Source: Dipetalonema caudispina (lineage: Eukaryota; Nematoda; Chromadorea; Rhabditida; Onchocercidae). From it: a stretch of DNA of 64,000 nt. The notes beneath the pieces were generated by a model, which was not told where the DNA came from, did not search any database, and worked only from the letters and a program-made list of their open reading frames with translations. The stretch is taken from positions 1 to 64,000 of the forward strand of contig JABVXV010000016.1 of assembly GCA_013365325.1 (NCBI GenBank), read 5' to 3'. This document shows positions 1 through 14,000 of the stretch, piece after piece; positions within the stretch are counted from its first letter, which is position 1, and every line of letters starts with the position of its first letter. Position numbers and translations under genes: made by a program.

Positions 1-19
1 TTTCTTAAATTATACAAAA

Positions 20-1965
20 TTATAAATTCGAAGTTTTCAAAATATTGCAGCGTTACGCTGTACTTCTTAAACTTTTAATGAACTTACGGTAGTTTGGATG
101 TTATTCAGCTGGACGAAAACGAAGAAGAAATAGATGAAATGCATATCGACGAAAATTGTCCCTTGTCAGTTCTGAAAATTTTTGAAATTTAAATGTACAG
201 CGAATGGTTGTATATAAGAAATGGCACGGCCTATTCTTTAACAATAGCTTGAAGGAGAAATTTCTTGAAAAAGGAACTGTTATGCATCCATCGGTAGTAC
301 AATATGAGCACCTCTAACTCAAAACAACAAACATATTCCGGCCACAAATTGACCGCAGGCGTCTCAGAGCAAAATTACATAAATTGCATAGCGACAAATT
401 TGATAAAAAAATAATTTCGTTTCCAAAAAAAGAGTGCTTAATTATACGTCTATCGTGAAGTTTCAAAACCTTTCTCATAACACGAAACTTTGAAATACAA
501 ATGACATTCTCTGTCGAAATGAATGAAGTAGAAGTTACTGAACGAAATTTGTGGATGGAAGAGAGTTTGACAGAGACCACTTAGTCAATTCTGTTATGAA
601 TTGTTAAAGACCGTACTTATAAATGCTTATTTAGATGGGAGTGACAAACCACATCTACTGATAATCCACGCATAACAATGAAATAATATCAGCTGCCATA
701 TTGCATTGTGAAAAATAATTTATGCAATGCAATCGAAACATTTTTTCCACAATTTTATTTCATTTCGTTTCACATCTTCAACATTGCGACAATATCAGCG
801 AGAAGGAAAAAAAAAACTACATTTTTTGTAATTAATACCACTGTTTCATATATACTAAATAATTCCATCAAACCTTTCGCCCGGACTTCATTTACAAACT
901 TTTGTCCAGTCACAAATTTCGTTCATAGTTTTTCAAATTTAGGTATATGTGTAGAAAAAAAAGTTTTTTTTTTCCTGTGGAATTTGATGCAATTCGATTT
1001 CTTGAGAGAGGTACTAATGACATCAATTACAGTAATGGAAAAGAAAAATGTAATTTGGTGAACAAAACTTTTTGCAATATGTATTGATAAGATTAATCGA
1101 AATCGAAAGCAGTGCTGACAACAAAAAGTCAAATATCTCGCTTGATCGCGATTAGTTATACGCATTTAATTTTTTATGCTGCCATTCTTTTGAAAATGTC
1201 TCCTCAAATTTCTTACCGATTTGAAGCTTTCGTTGAGTGTCGACCAGCCACTGATGAGTATGAATGATCAATCAAAATGGAAATCAGTGCTAAATTTTTT
1301 GTAATTGATCCTACTGTTTCATACATGCTAAATGATTTCATCAAATCTTTCATTTACAAACTCTTGTCCAGTTTCAAATTTTGTTTGTCCATAGTACAAT
1401 ACAGTAGCTCAAATACATTTGTTCAATACAAAAGATTAGAGGGTAGTCTATGCGTTGATTGTATAATCATTACTACACCTGAATTTACTTTACTAGAGTG
1501 TTACTCCCAAACATTTGTTTATATGTAAGATCTTCAAATAGTTCATGCAATAAAGATTGAAAGAAGTGACAAGGTCTCTTCACAAATTTCATTTTGTAAT
1601 TTTTATTTCGCTTACTTCATTAGAACATATTAGCCACTTTTGGGAGATTCATGATATAAGAGAAATTTGGAACTTGACAACAAACGTTTGAAGAACAAAA
1701 GAATATTTTTTTTAATATCATGACATTGCTTTCAGTGTTAATATAGTTGGAAATGCATTTACTGGAGGAAATTTCTCCTTTAAGCAATTGTCAAAGACCA
1801 AGCGGTATCATTTCTCATACACTACCGTATAACGCAATGCTAAATTTGAATATTTTTTAGAATTGGCAAGGCGGTACTTTTATCCATACGCGTTTCATTC
1901 AGTCCATTAAAAGTTTAATAAAACAGTATAGCGCTGCAATATTTCGAAGATTTCAAAATTTCAAC
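20..1965. repeat. Degenerate long inverted repeat, arms about 20-270 and 1770-1965
   Basis: The left arm read forward and the right arm read as its reverse complement share many blocks, including an 8-base AAGTTTAA-type core near 70, GCTGCAATATT-like sequence near 1930, and GGAGAAATTTC at 254 against its complement at 1771. Identity looks moderate with small indels, so the structure is old. I see no intact transposase and no clear target-site duplication. It could be a dead DNA transposon or an inverted segmental duplication. Confidence 0.6.
819..1394 (+). repeat. Degenerate direct duplication of about 110 bases
   Basis: The block 819-930 is repeated in the same orientation at 1290-1394. Both carry TTTTTTGTAATT, then ACTGTTTCATA, CATCAAA and ATTTACAAAC, in the same order. 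A weaker third trace lies near 1090-1110. The duplication sits inside the inverted repeat that spans the first 2 kb and is probably part of the same decayed element. Neither copy reads as a conserved protein. Confidence 0.6.
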
Positions 1966-2018
1966 TCAGTGTGAGATGGATAATTTTATATAATTTGAAG
2001 AAGCATAAACGTAACAAA

Positions 2019-2058
2019 CAGAGCCGTTGGATTTTCAATGCTAAATCCAACAGCTCTG
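2019..2058. repeat. Short perfect-type stem-loop
   Basis: The two arms CAGAGC-C-GTTGGATTT and AAATCCAAC-A-GCTCTG pair along 16 positions with one C/A mismatch and a loop of about 7 bases. It lies just outside the right arm of the 2-kb inverted repeat. The stem is too short for a typical microRNA precursor. No poly-T tract follows that would suggest a polymerase III terminator. Confidence 0.5.
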
Positions 2059-4994
2059 ATCACGCATTCAATGATTGAACAACCTATCAGACAACTCAGT
2101 TTTACTTAATAGTTACGAAATTGTGAGTTATTGGCTGTCAGTAGTATTGGTCACATTGTTATTATCATAACTACCAGCATTTGGCATCACATTGTGACAA
2201 CATTTTTCTTCACTTCTGTCATTATCAGCATATCATTTCTACCATCTATTATCATTACTATTATTAAACTTTTATTGTAAACTATTGTCAAGTAGAATAT
2301 GTTTAAGAGGTGTATATATGCATGTATAACTGTTTGTTGGATTTGTAAAACAAACATTCTTGTCATCTTTTAGTCAACAATGTTAACAAAAATCTCTTAT
2401 TGAGAGATGAAGTCGAAACTACTACAATCCTCTCCTACTTTCGTTTCATTTGGTGCTGTAGTACTGTCTAATTATTTGACGATATCCTCAGCCAGCTTCT
2501 ACTTTGTTTCAATTTTAGAAAATTATAGCTACAAATTATTTTTATTTCCTTAATAATTTCACAAATCATAGCATGAATTGATCATTTCCCTCTTTTCACC
2601 TATTGTTTCTTAAAAGCTGCTGCAAATTAAATATCTTTTTCAAAGGAAGCTTAGTAATGTAGTGCGGAAGAAGAATGGAAGCAAATTGCACATTCTTTAA
2701 CTGATGCAGAAGAATTGAATACAATGAAGTGAAAAGTATATTAAGAAATGATGCATGCTGACTCAAATCGAACGATTCAATAACAATTCGAACAACTCTG
2801 CGAAGTGATTACTGAATGTAGCATGGATGGTTACAGCTCCGTGGAACGATGCTGATTACAATTCTGCCGGAACGGCGTTGATGATCATTCCGTAACTCAA
2901 CGTGAACAGCGTTTGCTAAAGTGCAGTTGTAGAGAAACAATCGTTTCAATTTTTATACCACAAGTAACTTCAATTAATCTGTAACCATATAGTGATCACA
3001 TTATGAAGTGTAAGTAGTACATAATGTAAGACTTGCTAATTTAAAATAAAATTAGTGTTGTTCCATCATTTCTAGTATTTTTGATCAGTAAATTATTCCG
3101 AAGTACTCAAAGTTCTTTTTCTTAGAAGCGAATAATACTTGCGACGTTGTAATATGTGATGATTTGTTATATCAGTTGAAAGGCTCAAAATCTTCTAATT
3201 TGCTTTCAATGCTGGAATAAGCAAATCTCTGTTTTCAGTACATTTATCCTAAGCATCTATACCGAATATCTAAAACAATTTCGGTAAATTTAGTTTTCTC
3301 CAAACTGCTATTATTTCAGATCACATTGTTTCACTAAATTAGTAAGCCATGCTATTCAAAATCCAAAAATTGGACCATAATAACCCCTCAGATTTTTGAA
3401 CTTCTTTAGATCAAGTTACGCTAATGAAAACCAACAATATCTTTGCCATATAAATTCAGCCTGATGGATGATACCAACAGATTGAATGATCATTTCCAAC
3501 CTTTGTCTAACTTCGTTTTTTTTTCTTTTTTTTATGTTTTTCTAATGCTATTCAAATAACGTCTAAATATAAATATGGCAATGATTCTGTTTGATATTTT
3601 ACTAATATTCAAAAAAAAAAGATTGACATATCCCTTAACAATGATTCTAAATGTATTCCGGGATAATATCATCGACATTAGAGAGAAAGCCTATTATATC
3701 AGTTGAAAATAATGTTCCACTGATCATTTGATACTGGATACTATGACGGCATAGTCAACCATCGTTTTCTGATTGATATAAAATTTTATAAATACAACAA
3801 ATTGATATATATCTAATCGAATTAGATATTAACATAACTAAAATATGTATTTAAATTTATTAAGCTTTTTACAGGTTAAGGAGTTGAAATAATATAGCAT
3901 AAGATACGGAGAGAAATTGAAATCTTAAACCAAAATGAAAACAGTATAAGAACGAAAAAGAATCATAAACAAGTAACTAGAACTAAAATGAGATTGAAGC
4001 ATAAGAGTAAATGAAGTCATAAATTAGATAAATGGGTGAAACAGAACTTAGAACTTAAGTAACTTGTCTACCCAATATTTTCAGTACCATAATTAAAGAT
4101 TTTATGATAGGACAGATTAATTAATGAAATTTTTCACACCAAATAATTGTGAGATAGCGTAACTATGTCGCTTGCATTTCCTTCTATTTATCGTTTACTT
4201 TCTAATTTGGTTTAATTTACTGACTGCAGTTTGAGTGAGATTCGAAGTACCTTACTTAATATTCGATTGGAAATTAATTATTCCATCTGCTGGTACTGCA
4301 GTTCACTACCATTAGGAATGAATAAATTATGGAACCTCCTGAACTAGAACTTACGTGGAATTTGCAACTTATTTTCGTCACCGTAAATAATGGATAATGA
4401 ATATTGCAATCCAACGTCGTAAGCATGTGAAAGCTTTTTTCTAGAAGTTCAAATTCAAATAGGTATTCTTCTTTGTAGTGTACAAGTTCAATATCAGGCT
4501 TAGGCTAGTTAAACTACTAGTGAAACATCTGATCAAACTTACATATACTTATGTAATTTTTAGATCGACCAATGGACAATTTTATCGAGATCGCTTCACC
4601 GTCTGAAGACCAAACATATTCTAAGTAAACAATGAGATTTCTAAGTACTCAAGTAAAATTTGTGAACAGCTTTATGAACTGGTATTAGTAGACTTTTAAG
4701 ACAACAAATCTTGGAAGAAAAGTCTTCTGCCGATGCTTGTTTTGTTGAAAACATTTAAGCAAAATAATCGCTTAAAAGCTATCATCAGTCGTTTTCTGTG
4801 ATAACGCTAACTCTATTAATATTATAATCTCTATCGTTATTGTATGATTAATGTTAAATTTTTGAATATTATCAGTATATCATTATCATTATCTTACTAT
4901 CATCGTTATTACGCAGAATTCAATGTTTGAATAACTTCCGTTACCGTAAATAGTGGATAGTGATCAGCTATCTCTGATATCTCTGTCTTCATTG
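2059..4994. other. Upstream non-coding region of the myosin gene
   Basis: AT-rich sequence with many stops in all frames and scattered ATT/ATC-rich simple stretches at 2160-2270 and 4800-4920. I see no convincing exon, tRNA or transposon. It presumably contains the promoter of the myosin gene, but no individual element can be called with confidence. Confidence 0.5.
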
Positions 4995-4997
4995 CAG
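4982..4997 (+). promoter_or_regulatory. Likely 5' splice acceptor (cis or SL trans-splice) ahead of the myosin start codon
   Basis: A pyrimidine-rich run ends in CTTCATTGCAG at 4997, 34 bases before the myosin ATG at 5032. In nematodes such an acceptor directly before the start codon usually marks either a short 5' UTR intron or a spliced-leader addition site. The DNA cannot distinguish the two. Confidence 0.45.
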
Positions 4998-5031
4998 GCA
5001 ATTCGGAAGATTCACATTTCAAACTACCACA

Positions 5032-8000
5032 ATGTTGGAATACGAAAGCGATCCTGGCTGGCAATATTTACGTCAACGTAAACAGTCGGTAAAATATTTT
5101 GGAATTCAAAATTTCGTTGAGTTGACGAAAAACTGAATATAGTAGTAAATTAATAAAATGATATTGCCATATGATAGCAGTTTATTGCCATTCTCTCAAA
5201 TTTTAGTTATATTTTCTAGCTTTATTTTTATTTTTTGCTTCCCTTATTATGTTTTTAATGAAAAGAGAGGGTTTCATTTTGAGTCAATTAGTACTACAAT
5301 AATCCTGAACGGTAATTTGCCAATTTATTAATGTAAAATATTGACCGATTGACCTAATTTTTTTTTGGATAATATTTATGCTTCGCTCTGTGCAACATTC
5401 TTTTACTAAGACAAAACTAGGATATTTGTCAATATTAGGATATATTGATGTTTGAATGAACTAAACGAAATTTCAGATCGCTGCAGCATCAAAAAAATTT
5501 GATTCTAAGAAGAATGTTTGGGTGCCTGATGAAGAAGAAGGTTTTATCGCTGCCGAAATTAAATCAACGAAAAACGATTTTGTTACTGTTGTCACTTGTA
5601 AAGGAGTTGAGGTCTAAAATTTTTAATGTTAAAAATATTTAAAGAAAAATGAAGAGAAGAAGGGAATGCAAATTTGTTGGATATTCAAATAAAAGGGCTT
5701 ATTATAGTAATTACATTTATTCTGTGGATACTTTCATTTTGAAAATTAAACCTTTTTATACGTGTTGAGTTTTACTGTGATGATCATCAAAACATAGTTC
5801 TGGCACAATGTCGAATTATGAAGTTTTGAACCGAATACTTCGGAAAGTTTTTTTTTTCTTTTTTATCAAGAACTAAGTTTGAAAAATATAGGTAAGAAAA
5901 TAAATAAAAAAAGATCTGACTTAACTCTTCAGGTGAGAATTTAGCTACTTTTAGTTAGATGCTTTTTACATTTATCCGTCATTTTGTAAAATTTAGATTC
6001 GTATTTCTGAATTTTATTCTCATTAATTATAATGATTTGCATTATTTTCTTAGCTTCACACAGATCAATGAGGCATGATAATTAAGCAGCAAAGATCGCA
6101 TTTTTTTTCAATGCGAATTTCAGAAAACCCTGAAAAAGGATGAAACACAAAAAATGAATCCACGAAAGTATGAGAAAACGGAAGATATGGCAAATTTGAC
6201 ATTCTTGAACGATGCATCTGTACTTCATAACTTACGTGAACGTTACTTCTCTATGATGATATATGTAAGTTAATTTTGCGGAATATTTTCACTATCATTT
6301 ACCTTAAAAAATGTCATGAAGTTTACATCACATTAGTAGTAAGTTTTTTTAAATTTATACCAACACATGAAATGAATACAAAGCTGAAATTTGATATTAT
6401 ACTCAAGCTTTAATCTTCAATGGTCTTTTAAGGCATAGCTTAGTCGATTTTGAAAACACTTAAATGTTTTGCGCAAAGATATCGAAAAATATATGTAAAA
6501 AAAGATCCGATATCTGATGAATGTTACTAAAAATTTTGCTAAATTTATCATAAAAATTTCTTGCTGAAACAAATTAGTAGGCGCAATTTCACTTATTATT
6601 AGCGAGTAATTTTGTTAAAAGTTGATTAGAATGTCTGTTAGCTGATCTAAAACGATAATTTTTATTCAGTTCATTTTGTTGAAGTGTGAGCCAACATCTC
6701 TTCTTTAATTTCAATCTTTTTACTTATGTAAACCGAGCAAAGAGAAAAAGTTGTACAGCGATCTTTACTCTTTCAATGCACATGATGATATTGGCTCAAT
6801 CAGGCATTTAACAAAAGTCCAAGTACCATAGACATGTTGATTATTTACTGAAAGGACAAGACCGGAATGAATGGAAGGAACTGAATTTAAAATACTTTCA
6901 TAAAAGGTAAAAAGATGCTAAGAAAAAAATGAAATCAAATATATTTGTTAGAGTAAAATTTGAATATCTCAGAAGTACTTATACAAACTAACCAACACAA
7001 GTGACATTCATTTGTTTAATTAGATGTTTCATCTGATATAGTACTGCTAATGTTTTTTTTTTTTGAATATTTGCATTATAAAATATTTACAAGATCAGCT
7101 TCAACTTTAGAGCTTTCTATAAAATTTGTACACAACGAAAAAGAGTTTCTCAAATATGAATCACTCGAACTTGAACATATACTAACAAAACTATTTGCTA
7201 ATAGTTCATCCCTATGCATTTTAATGTCTAAGTAAATCCTGTCTTCTGACAAAATATCTACAACTCAACCGTAGCAAAGTAATCTTGAAAAGAAATAAAA
7301 ATTTGATTGTTCTTAAGTTTCAAGAACAAAGTTTTATACAATATGAAAAAAGAAATATTAAAATTTGGTCATTCAATGTGGTACCAATTGAATTTAGCGC
7401 ACATTCAATTATGCGCTTAAATTGCATAATGGTAGCATAAGTTTTGTAAATGTTAACCTACCAAAAAAGCATAAATCATAAAAAGTATCACTAATAACCA
7501 TTATAATAAAAAAAGTGAAAGGATTCAATTAAGAAAAATCTTTAGGTAAAGCGTTAGAGCTTTAAAGTTACAAAATTTAGCACAAAATTTAGAGAGCACT
7601 AAAAATTCTTGAAAAAGTATTACCAATAATAATTCTAATTCTAACAAAACTTTGCAAAAAATGACTTAATTAGACTTTTTCAGACTTATTCAGGCCTATT
7701 CTGTGTGGTTATTAATCCCTACAAGCGTTTACCAATTTACACTGAAAGTGTTTGTAAAATGTATATCGGAAAGAGACGCACTGAAATGCCACCCCACTTA
7801 TTTGCTGTTTCTGATGAAGCTTACAGAAATATGATTAATAGTAATATTTTCAAATTTTTAAAATTATGTCGTAACTTTGAAAATAATAGTGATAATGTTA
7901 TATTATTGAAGCACCAGTGATTAATCAGAAACAGGAAAGGTATCTCTTCCAAAGTTTATGAAAATGAGAGCTACTTAAAGAATTTTGCTTTCATCGCTGA

Positions 8001-11000
8001 CCGATGGAAAAAATGTTTATCAGTAATAATAATAGTAATCGTTGCAGTGATTTTTATAGAGATAATAATGGTGATTTTTTTCATAATCAGAAGCTTATAA
8101 ACAAGCTCATCTTTCTTTAGTTTTTTCTATCAAGTTTAGAAGCTGACTTTTTTTTGATTTTTTTTCTTCCAAGTTCAGAAGTCTTAATTCTACTATCATT
8201 CATACTACGGAGTATCCATGGGTTACTTGTCGTCATAAACTTCTAGATCATAAAAATCAGTCAATGCTTGTCACCGGTGAATCAGGAGCAGGAAAAACAG
8301 AAAATACAAAAAAAGTCATAGCCTATCTTGCTATTGTTGGTGCATCATATTCACCTAAGTGAGTTTCGTTTCAATGTTGAAATCGATTCGTCGATCATTT
8401 GTTTTATTTGTTCGTCTTATTGACAGAAATAGCTTTTTATAATTGTAAGCTCATTTTACAGTACTATTTAATCATGTTACTGAAAACTGAAACAATTGGT
8501 CGTAGCAATTTGTATGAGAAGTTTTATTGAAAAAGCAATGTTTTGAGTTCTGAATTCGCTTACATACGCGCGCAAACATTTGAGCAGTTTTATTTATCAA
8601 TGTTTTCAAACTTATTCGAATTACCTATCGTTATGAGCAATATAAAGTTGAAATGTTTGATTCGATAAAAATAACGATCAATTTGCCATTATCAATCATT
8701 ATATGGGTATTTCAAATGACGAATCCAAGCATATCGAACAACTAAGTGTTGAAAATTTGGATTTGAACTTTGTAATTATTCTAGCAAATCCGAAAAGAAT
8801 GGCAAAGAAAAAGCTTCGATTGAAGATCAAATTGTGCGCACTAATCCGGTACTTGAGGCTTTCGGAAATGCGAAAACTGTACGAAACAATAATTCATCAC
8901 GTTTTGGGAAGTTCATTCGGATTCACTTCAATACCGGCGGAAGGCTTGCCGGAGCCGATATAGAGCATTGTATTCAGTTTGTGTTCTGTTGTGAAATATC
9001 GCAGTATAATAATTTTGTAAAATTTTAACATTTCATATAAATTATAATGGAAGTACATAAATTTATTTCAAAAATATTACCGTTAAGTCATTTCCATTGT
9101 ATATCCTACTTTGAGCTTATTTGTTAGAAAATCGATTTCACGCAGAAACAAAAATCGAAAATTTGAGCATAAATTTCCATGCCAAATGAATCGTTCAATA
9201 ATGATCAGCTCTTTGACATCTTCGAAACATTCACCACCAAACTTCTCGCGGAATTTTTCTTTCCACCAAAAACCATAATTTTTTTTTATTTTAGTAAAAA
9301 TATTTCCAATATTCTAACAATTTTACCTAAATCGCAGATCTACTGGAGAAATCTCGAGTTATCAAACAAGCGCCGGGAGAGCGATGTTATCATATCTTCT
9401 ATCAGATTATGTCTGGTCAAATTGCAGGATTAAAAGGTGAAATTGGTTTCTTTTCAATTATCCACTAAAACTAAAATTGATAAACAAAGTCGTGGCATTT
9501 TATACTTGTTTTAAAAATCTATTGTATTTCTTAAATTTTTTTATTTTTTATAAATTAAATTTATTATGGGATGAATTTATGTAACCAATTGATTAACTGA
9601 AAAATTGCATTCTGATTGCAGAGAAGTTATTTCTAACACGTGAAATAAGAGACTATCATTTGATTTCTCAGGCTGAGATCATTATTGATGGTGTGGATGA
9701 TAAGGAAGAAATGCAGATAACTGATGTAATTTATGGTTTAATTCAATGTATTTTCTAATCATATTTCAAATAATTTCTAATTTGATAAAGATTTAACAAT
9801 TTTCGATACTATGCGAAATTTTCTCTTATCTACTCTTAAAATGCTTGGCTTACTGAATTAATGAGTTCTATTGGAAATAGCTTTTATCTGTTTTCTTAGG
9901 AATCATTCGATATTATGCATATTGTTAAACAAGAAAAGCAAGAGCTGTTTGCTTTAGTAGCTGGCATCATGCATATGGGTGAAATTAAATTCAAACAGCG
10001 ACAAAGAGAGGAACAAGCGGAATGTGAGGATTTTAAAGGTAATTTGATCTAACGAGAAGATTTGAAGTCTTAGGGATTTAATCGAATTTGTAATCTATGC
10101 TTACCACTCCATGAAGAAGTTTACAATTGCAGGATAATATTCTTTTGTTTTAAAGTTCTTATTGATAAGTTAATGATTCGTGAGTGATATGATAAAACGT
10201 TAAGAGTGATATATTGCAGAAGGTGATTTGGCTTGTAAGTTGTGGATGGTTAATACGGACAATTTAATATCTTCATTATTAAAGCCTCGTGTTAAAATTG
10301 GTATGGAATGGGTGAACAAAGGCCAAAATCTTGAACAGGTCACCATGCTTATCCTAATTATACCAATTCCTGTTTATTTTCTAATAAAAATTGAATTTAA
10401 GGTGAACTGGGCTATAGGAGCATTAGCAAAAGCAATATATGCCCGAATGTTTGCATGGCTAATTAAGAGATGCAATAAAACATTGGATGCACAGGATCGT
10501 AGTCGCGATTACTTCATTGGGGTGCTCGATATTGCGGGATTCGAAATTTTCGATGTAAACAAGCAACTTAATACTAAAAGTTTAAACTTTAATATTTTAA
10601 TCAATAATCTTCTTCAACATTTGTTAAATCCTTAAAGATTATTAATATTACTTACTTATTATCGTAATAATACTTTAGGAACGGATATCGTTAAAAGTGT
10701 AACTTACGAATTTACGTTTCATTCCATTTCAGTTTAACTCATTTGAGCAATTATGGATTAATTTTGTAAACGAGAAGTTGCAACAGTTTTTCAATCATCA
10801 TATGTTCGTTCTGGAACAGGAAGAATATCAACGTGAAGGAATTCAGTGGGAATTTATCGATTTCGGTTTAGATCTTCAAGCATGTATCGAACTCATTGAA
10901 AAGGTTTAACAAATAGTTTCAAATTAAATATTCCTATTCAAATTAACTTTCTATTCTTTTGCAATTAATCGTCTTCAACTTCATTTCAAATAGATTCCAT

Positions 11001-14000
11001 ATGCTGCTAATTGTGATTTTTTTAAACATAGGAAATCGATTTTCAGCCATCAATATTTTTGATTTTAAATAATGCTATTTCAAGCCACTTGGTATCATTT
11101 CAATGTTGGACGAAGAATGTATTGTGCCAAAGGCATCTGATTTTACATTGGCCGAAAAAGTCAACAATCAACACCTCGGAAAACATCCAAATTTTCAAAA
11201 GCCTAAACCACCGAAAGCAAAACAGGCTTGTTATTGATTGAAAGAATAAAAAATAACTTGAAAGTCTATAAATTCTCAATTTCCCATAATTTCAAGATCG
11301 TTCAAATTCCAAAAAATCTTACGTACAGTCAAAAAATTAGAAGTAAATAAGGAATTGATTAAAATATGTAAGAATCATCAATTCTGATTTTGGTCAAGAT
11401 TTACTAATTATTCTAGCCATTCACACAAATATTTTGGCAGCGAAGAATTCCAGGCTGATGCTCACTTGGCCATAGTGCATTACGCAGGTACGGTACGTTA
11501 CAATGTAACGGGTTGGCTTGAGAAGAACAAAGATCCACTTAATGATACAGCAGTCAGCGTTTTGAAAGCAAATACCGGGATGGTTTTGATGACACAAATC
11601 TGGGAAGATTACAAAACTCAGGAGGATATTGCTAACTTAGGTTAACATGTTTTTCATTTATAATGCTGGCTATTTGATCTAATTTCTAAAAACACGAATA
11701 TTAGAAAAAATTTACTAAATTTTTTGATGAATTTTCTACAACAGTAGCACAAAATCTGTTTTCATTTCAGTGACACTGTAACTTTTAATTGGAATATTTA
11801 TCACATACTTTTGATCAAATTTCATGTAAAGATACAATTTACCGTGAAGATACACTTTTCCAGAAGTTCAAAGAACAATGAATATGATTCAATTTAAAAA
11901 CCACCCAAATTTTATAGAAAAAGACGGTAAAACGAGCAAAAAGAAGGGCAAATCAGCTTCATTTATGACAGTTTCAATGATGTATCGAGAATCGTTGAAT
12001 AACCTGATGACAATGCTTTATAAAACTTATCCACATTTCATCCGTTGTATCATACCGAATGAGAAGAAGCAATCAGGTATTCTGGTAGTTATGAAATTCC
12101 TAACACTTCTAAAATTTAAATTTTGCACACAGTTTTTGCTCCTCTCTTTTTTTGGATGTTTTAAGTTTGTTGCAGGAATGATTGAAGCTTCATTGGTGCT
12201 TAATCAGCTCACTTGTAATGGCGTGCTTGAGGGTATTAGAATTTGCCGTAAAGGTTTTCCAAATCGAACCTTACACGCTGATTTTAAGCAGAGGTATTAA
12301 TAATTTGAAGTTTTATTTTTGAACTTAATGTGCAAACTTAATAAACATCCAACATTTGGACTACTTTTTTACCATGCGGAGAATAACCAAATAACCGATA
12401 ACGATCGGTTGTATAAAAGGTTATCGATAGCTTCTTGTAGAAAGAAGTTTAGTAAGAATGAAAAGTAAATTAATTTCTGACATAATTTGCAATGTAAATT
12501 TAAATTAGATATGCTATCTTGGCAGTTGAAGATGCAGCTTCTGAAACTGATCTCAAACAATGTGTTGTAAAAATGTGCGCAAAACTAGAAAAAAATGGAA
12601 TTTTGAAGCCTGAAGATTACTGCGTTGGAAATACTAAGGTTCTTTATGAAATTTTCTTTTCAAAAATCGCCATTATCAGCGAGATCGTTTTAAATTAAGA
12701 CTTCAAAAATACTATTGAAATTAGGTCGAAAAATATTATTATTATTATATGAACTAAAAGACGAGAAATTTTCATTAAGAGTGAAATTCAGATGGTAAGA
12801 TCCTAAATTTCCTTCGATTTACAGGTATTTTTCAAAGCTGGCATCTTTGCTCAACTTGAAAATCTTCGAGATGAAGCTTTATCAATTATAATAACCAAAT
12901 TTCAAAATGCATGCAGAAACTATCAAGCTCAATGTGATCTTCGCTGCAGAATGCAGAAGAAGTGAGCTTTTTTCAAAATGCTGTGCTATTTAAAATTTAA
13001 AATCTAAAATAAAATTTCAACTTGCCGTCTAAATGTATTTCCTATTCATTTCTCAGTGATTTTAACCGATTTCAAACTACAAAAATAATGATTCATTGCC
13101 ATTTAGAGCTGGTACCTTATTATTGCAACGTAATATTCGTGCGTGGTGTACATTACGTAATTGGAATTGGTTTAAGTTACACGGTCGTGTCAAACCATTA
13201 ATTAAAGGAAGTAAAAAGGTAGTAAAAAGATAGTACTTTACTTATCAACGAAATAAAGTTAGCTAAAAGAAAGCTAACATTTCAGTGAATTTGTTCAACA
13301 ATTTTGGCTTTATTTGATAAGTTTTATTGTAAGAATTACTTTATTGCTCATGAAAAATTTACATTGAGAAATGAATACTATGAAAATTCTTGATAAAAGT
13401 TCTTGCTTCAGGATGAAGAATTTGAAGCATTACAAAAGAGAGTGAAGGAATTAGAAGAGAATTTCAACCGTGAAGAAAAGTTGCGTAAGGATCGAGAATC
13501 GGAATTAGCCAAGTTGATGGCCGAGAAAAAAGAGCTTTTCCTGCAACTTGAACAAGAAAAGGATATGAATGCTGAAGGAGAAGAAAGAGTTGCTAAACTT
13601 TCAGCTCAAAAAATTGATGCTGAAAAACAGGCAACAGTGTTTTTTTCTTTTTCAAACTAGCAATTTTTTCTTTTTTATCTCCGATGAAAAACATTGGAAA
13701 TTAAATTAATGGATTGAATTTAGCCCCTCTATACTCAGATTTCAAATAAATTTTTAGAAATGAGACTATTATCACCTAAATATGTCAAAACTGCTACTTT
13801 ATTCAAATTCTGAGATAAACCTTCCAATCCAACATTATTCTTTAACTGTAAATGTCATTTATGTCGAGATTACTATCATTACTAACAGTTACCACAGAAG
13901 CGAAAGATACCGATAATGAAACAGTTATCACTTGTAATTTTATAGTTTGCTTATGTAAATGAACAACTTGTTGAACAAGAAGAAAGAAATGCAACTTTAT

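Noticed and set aside
109..192. Possible last exon of an upstream gene: acceptor TTATTCAG, then an acidic frame (LDENEEEIDEMHIDEN) to a TAA
   Set aside because: It lies inside the left arm of the inverted repeat, and the homologous right arm does not keep the frame. Only 28 codons, so chance or repeat-derived sequence is more likely.
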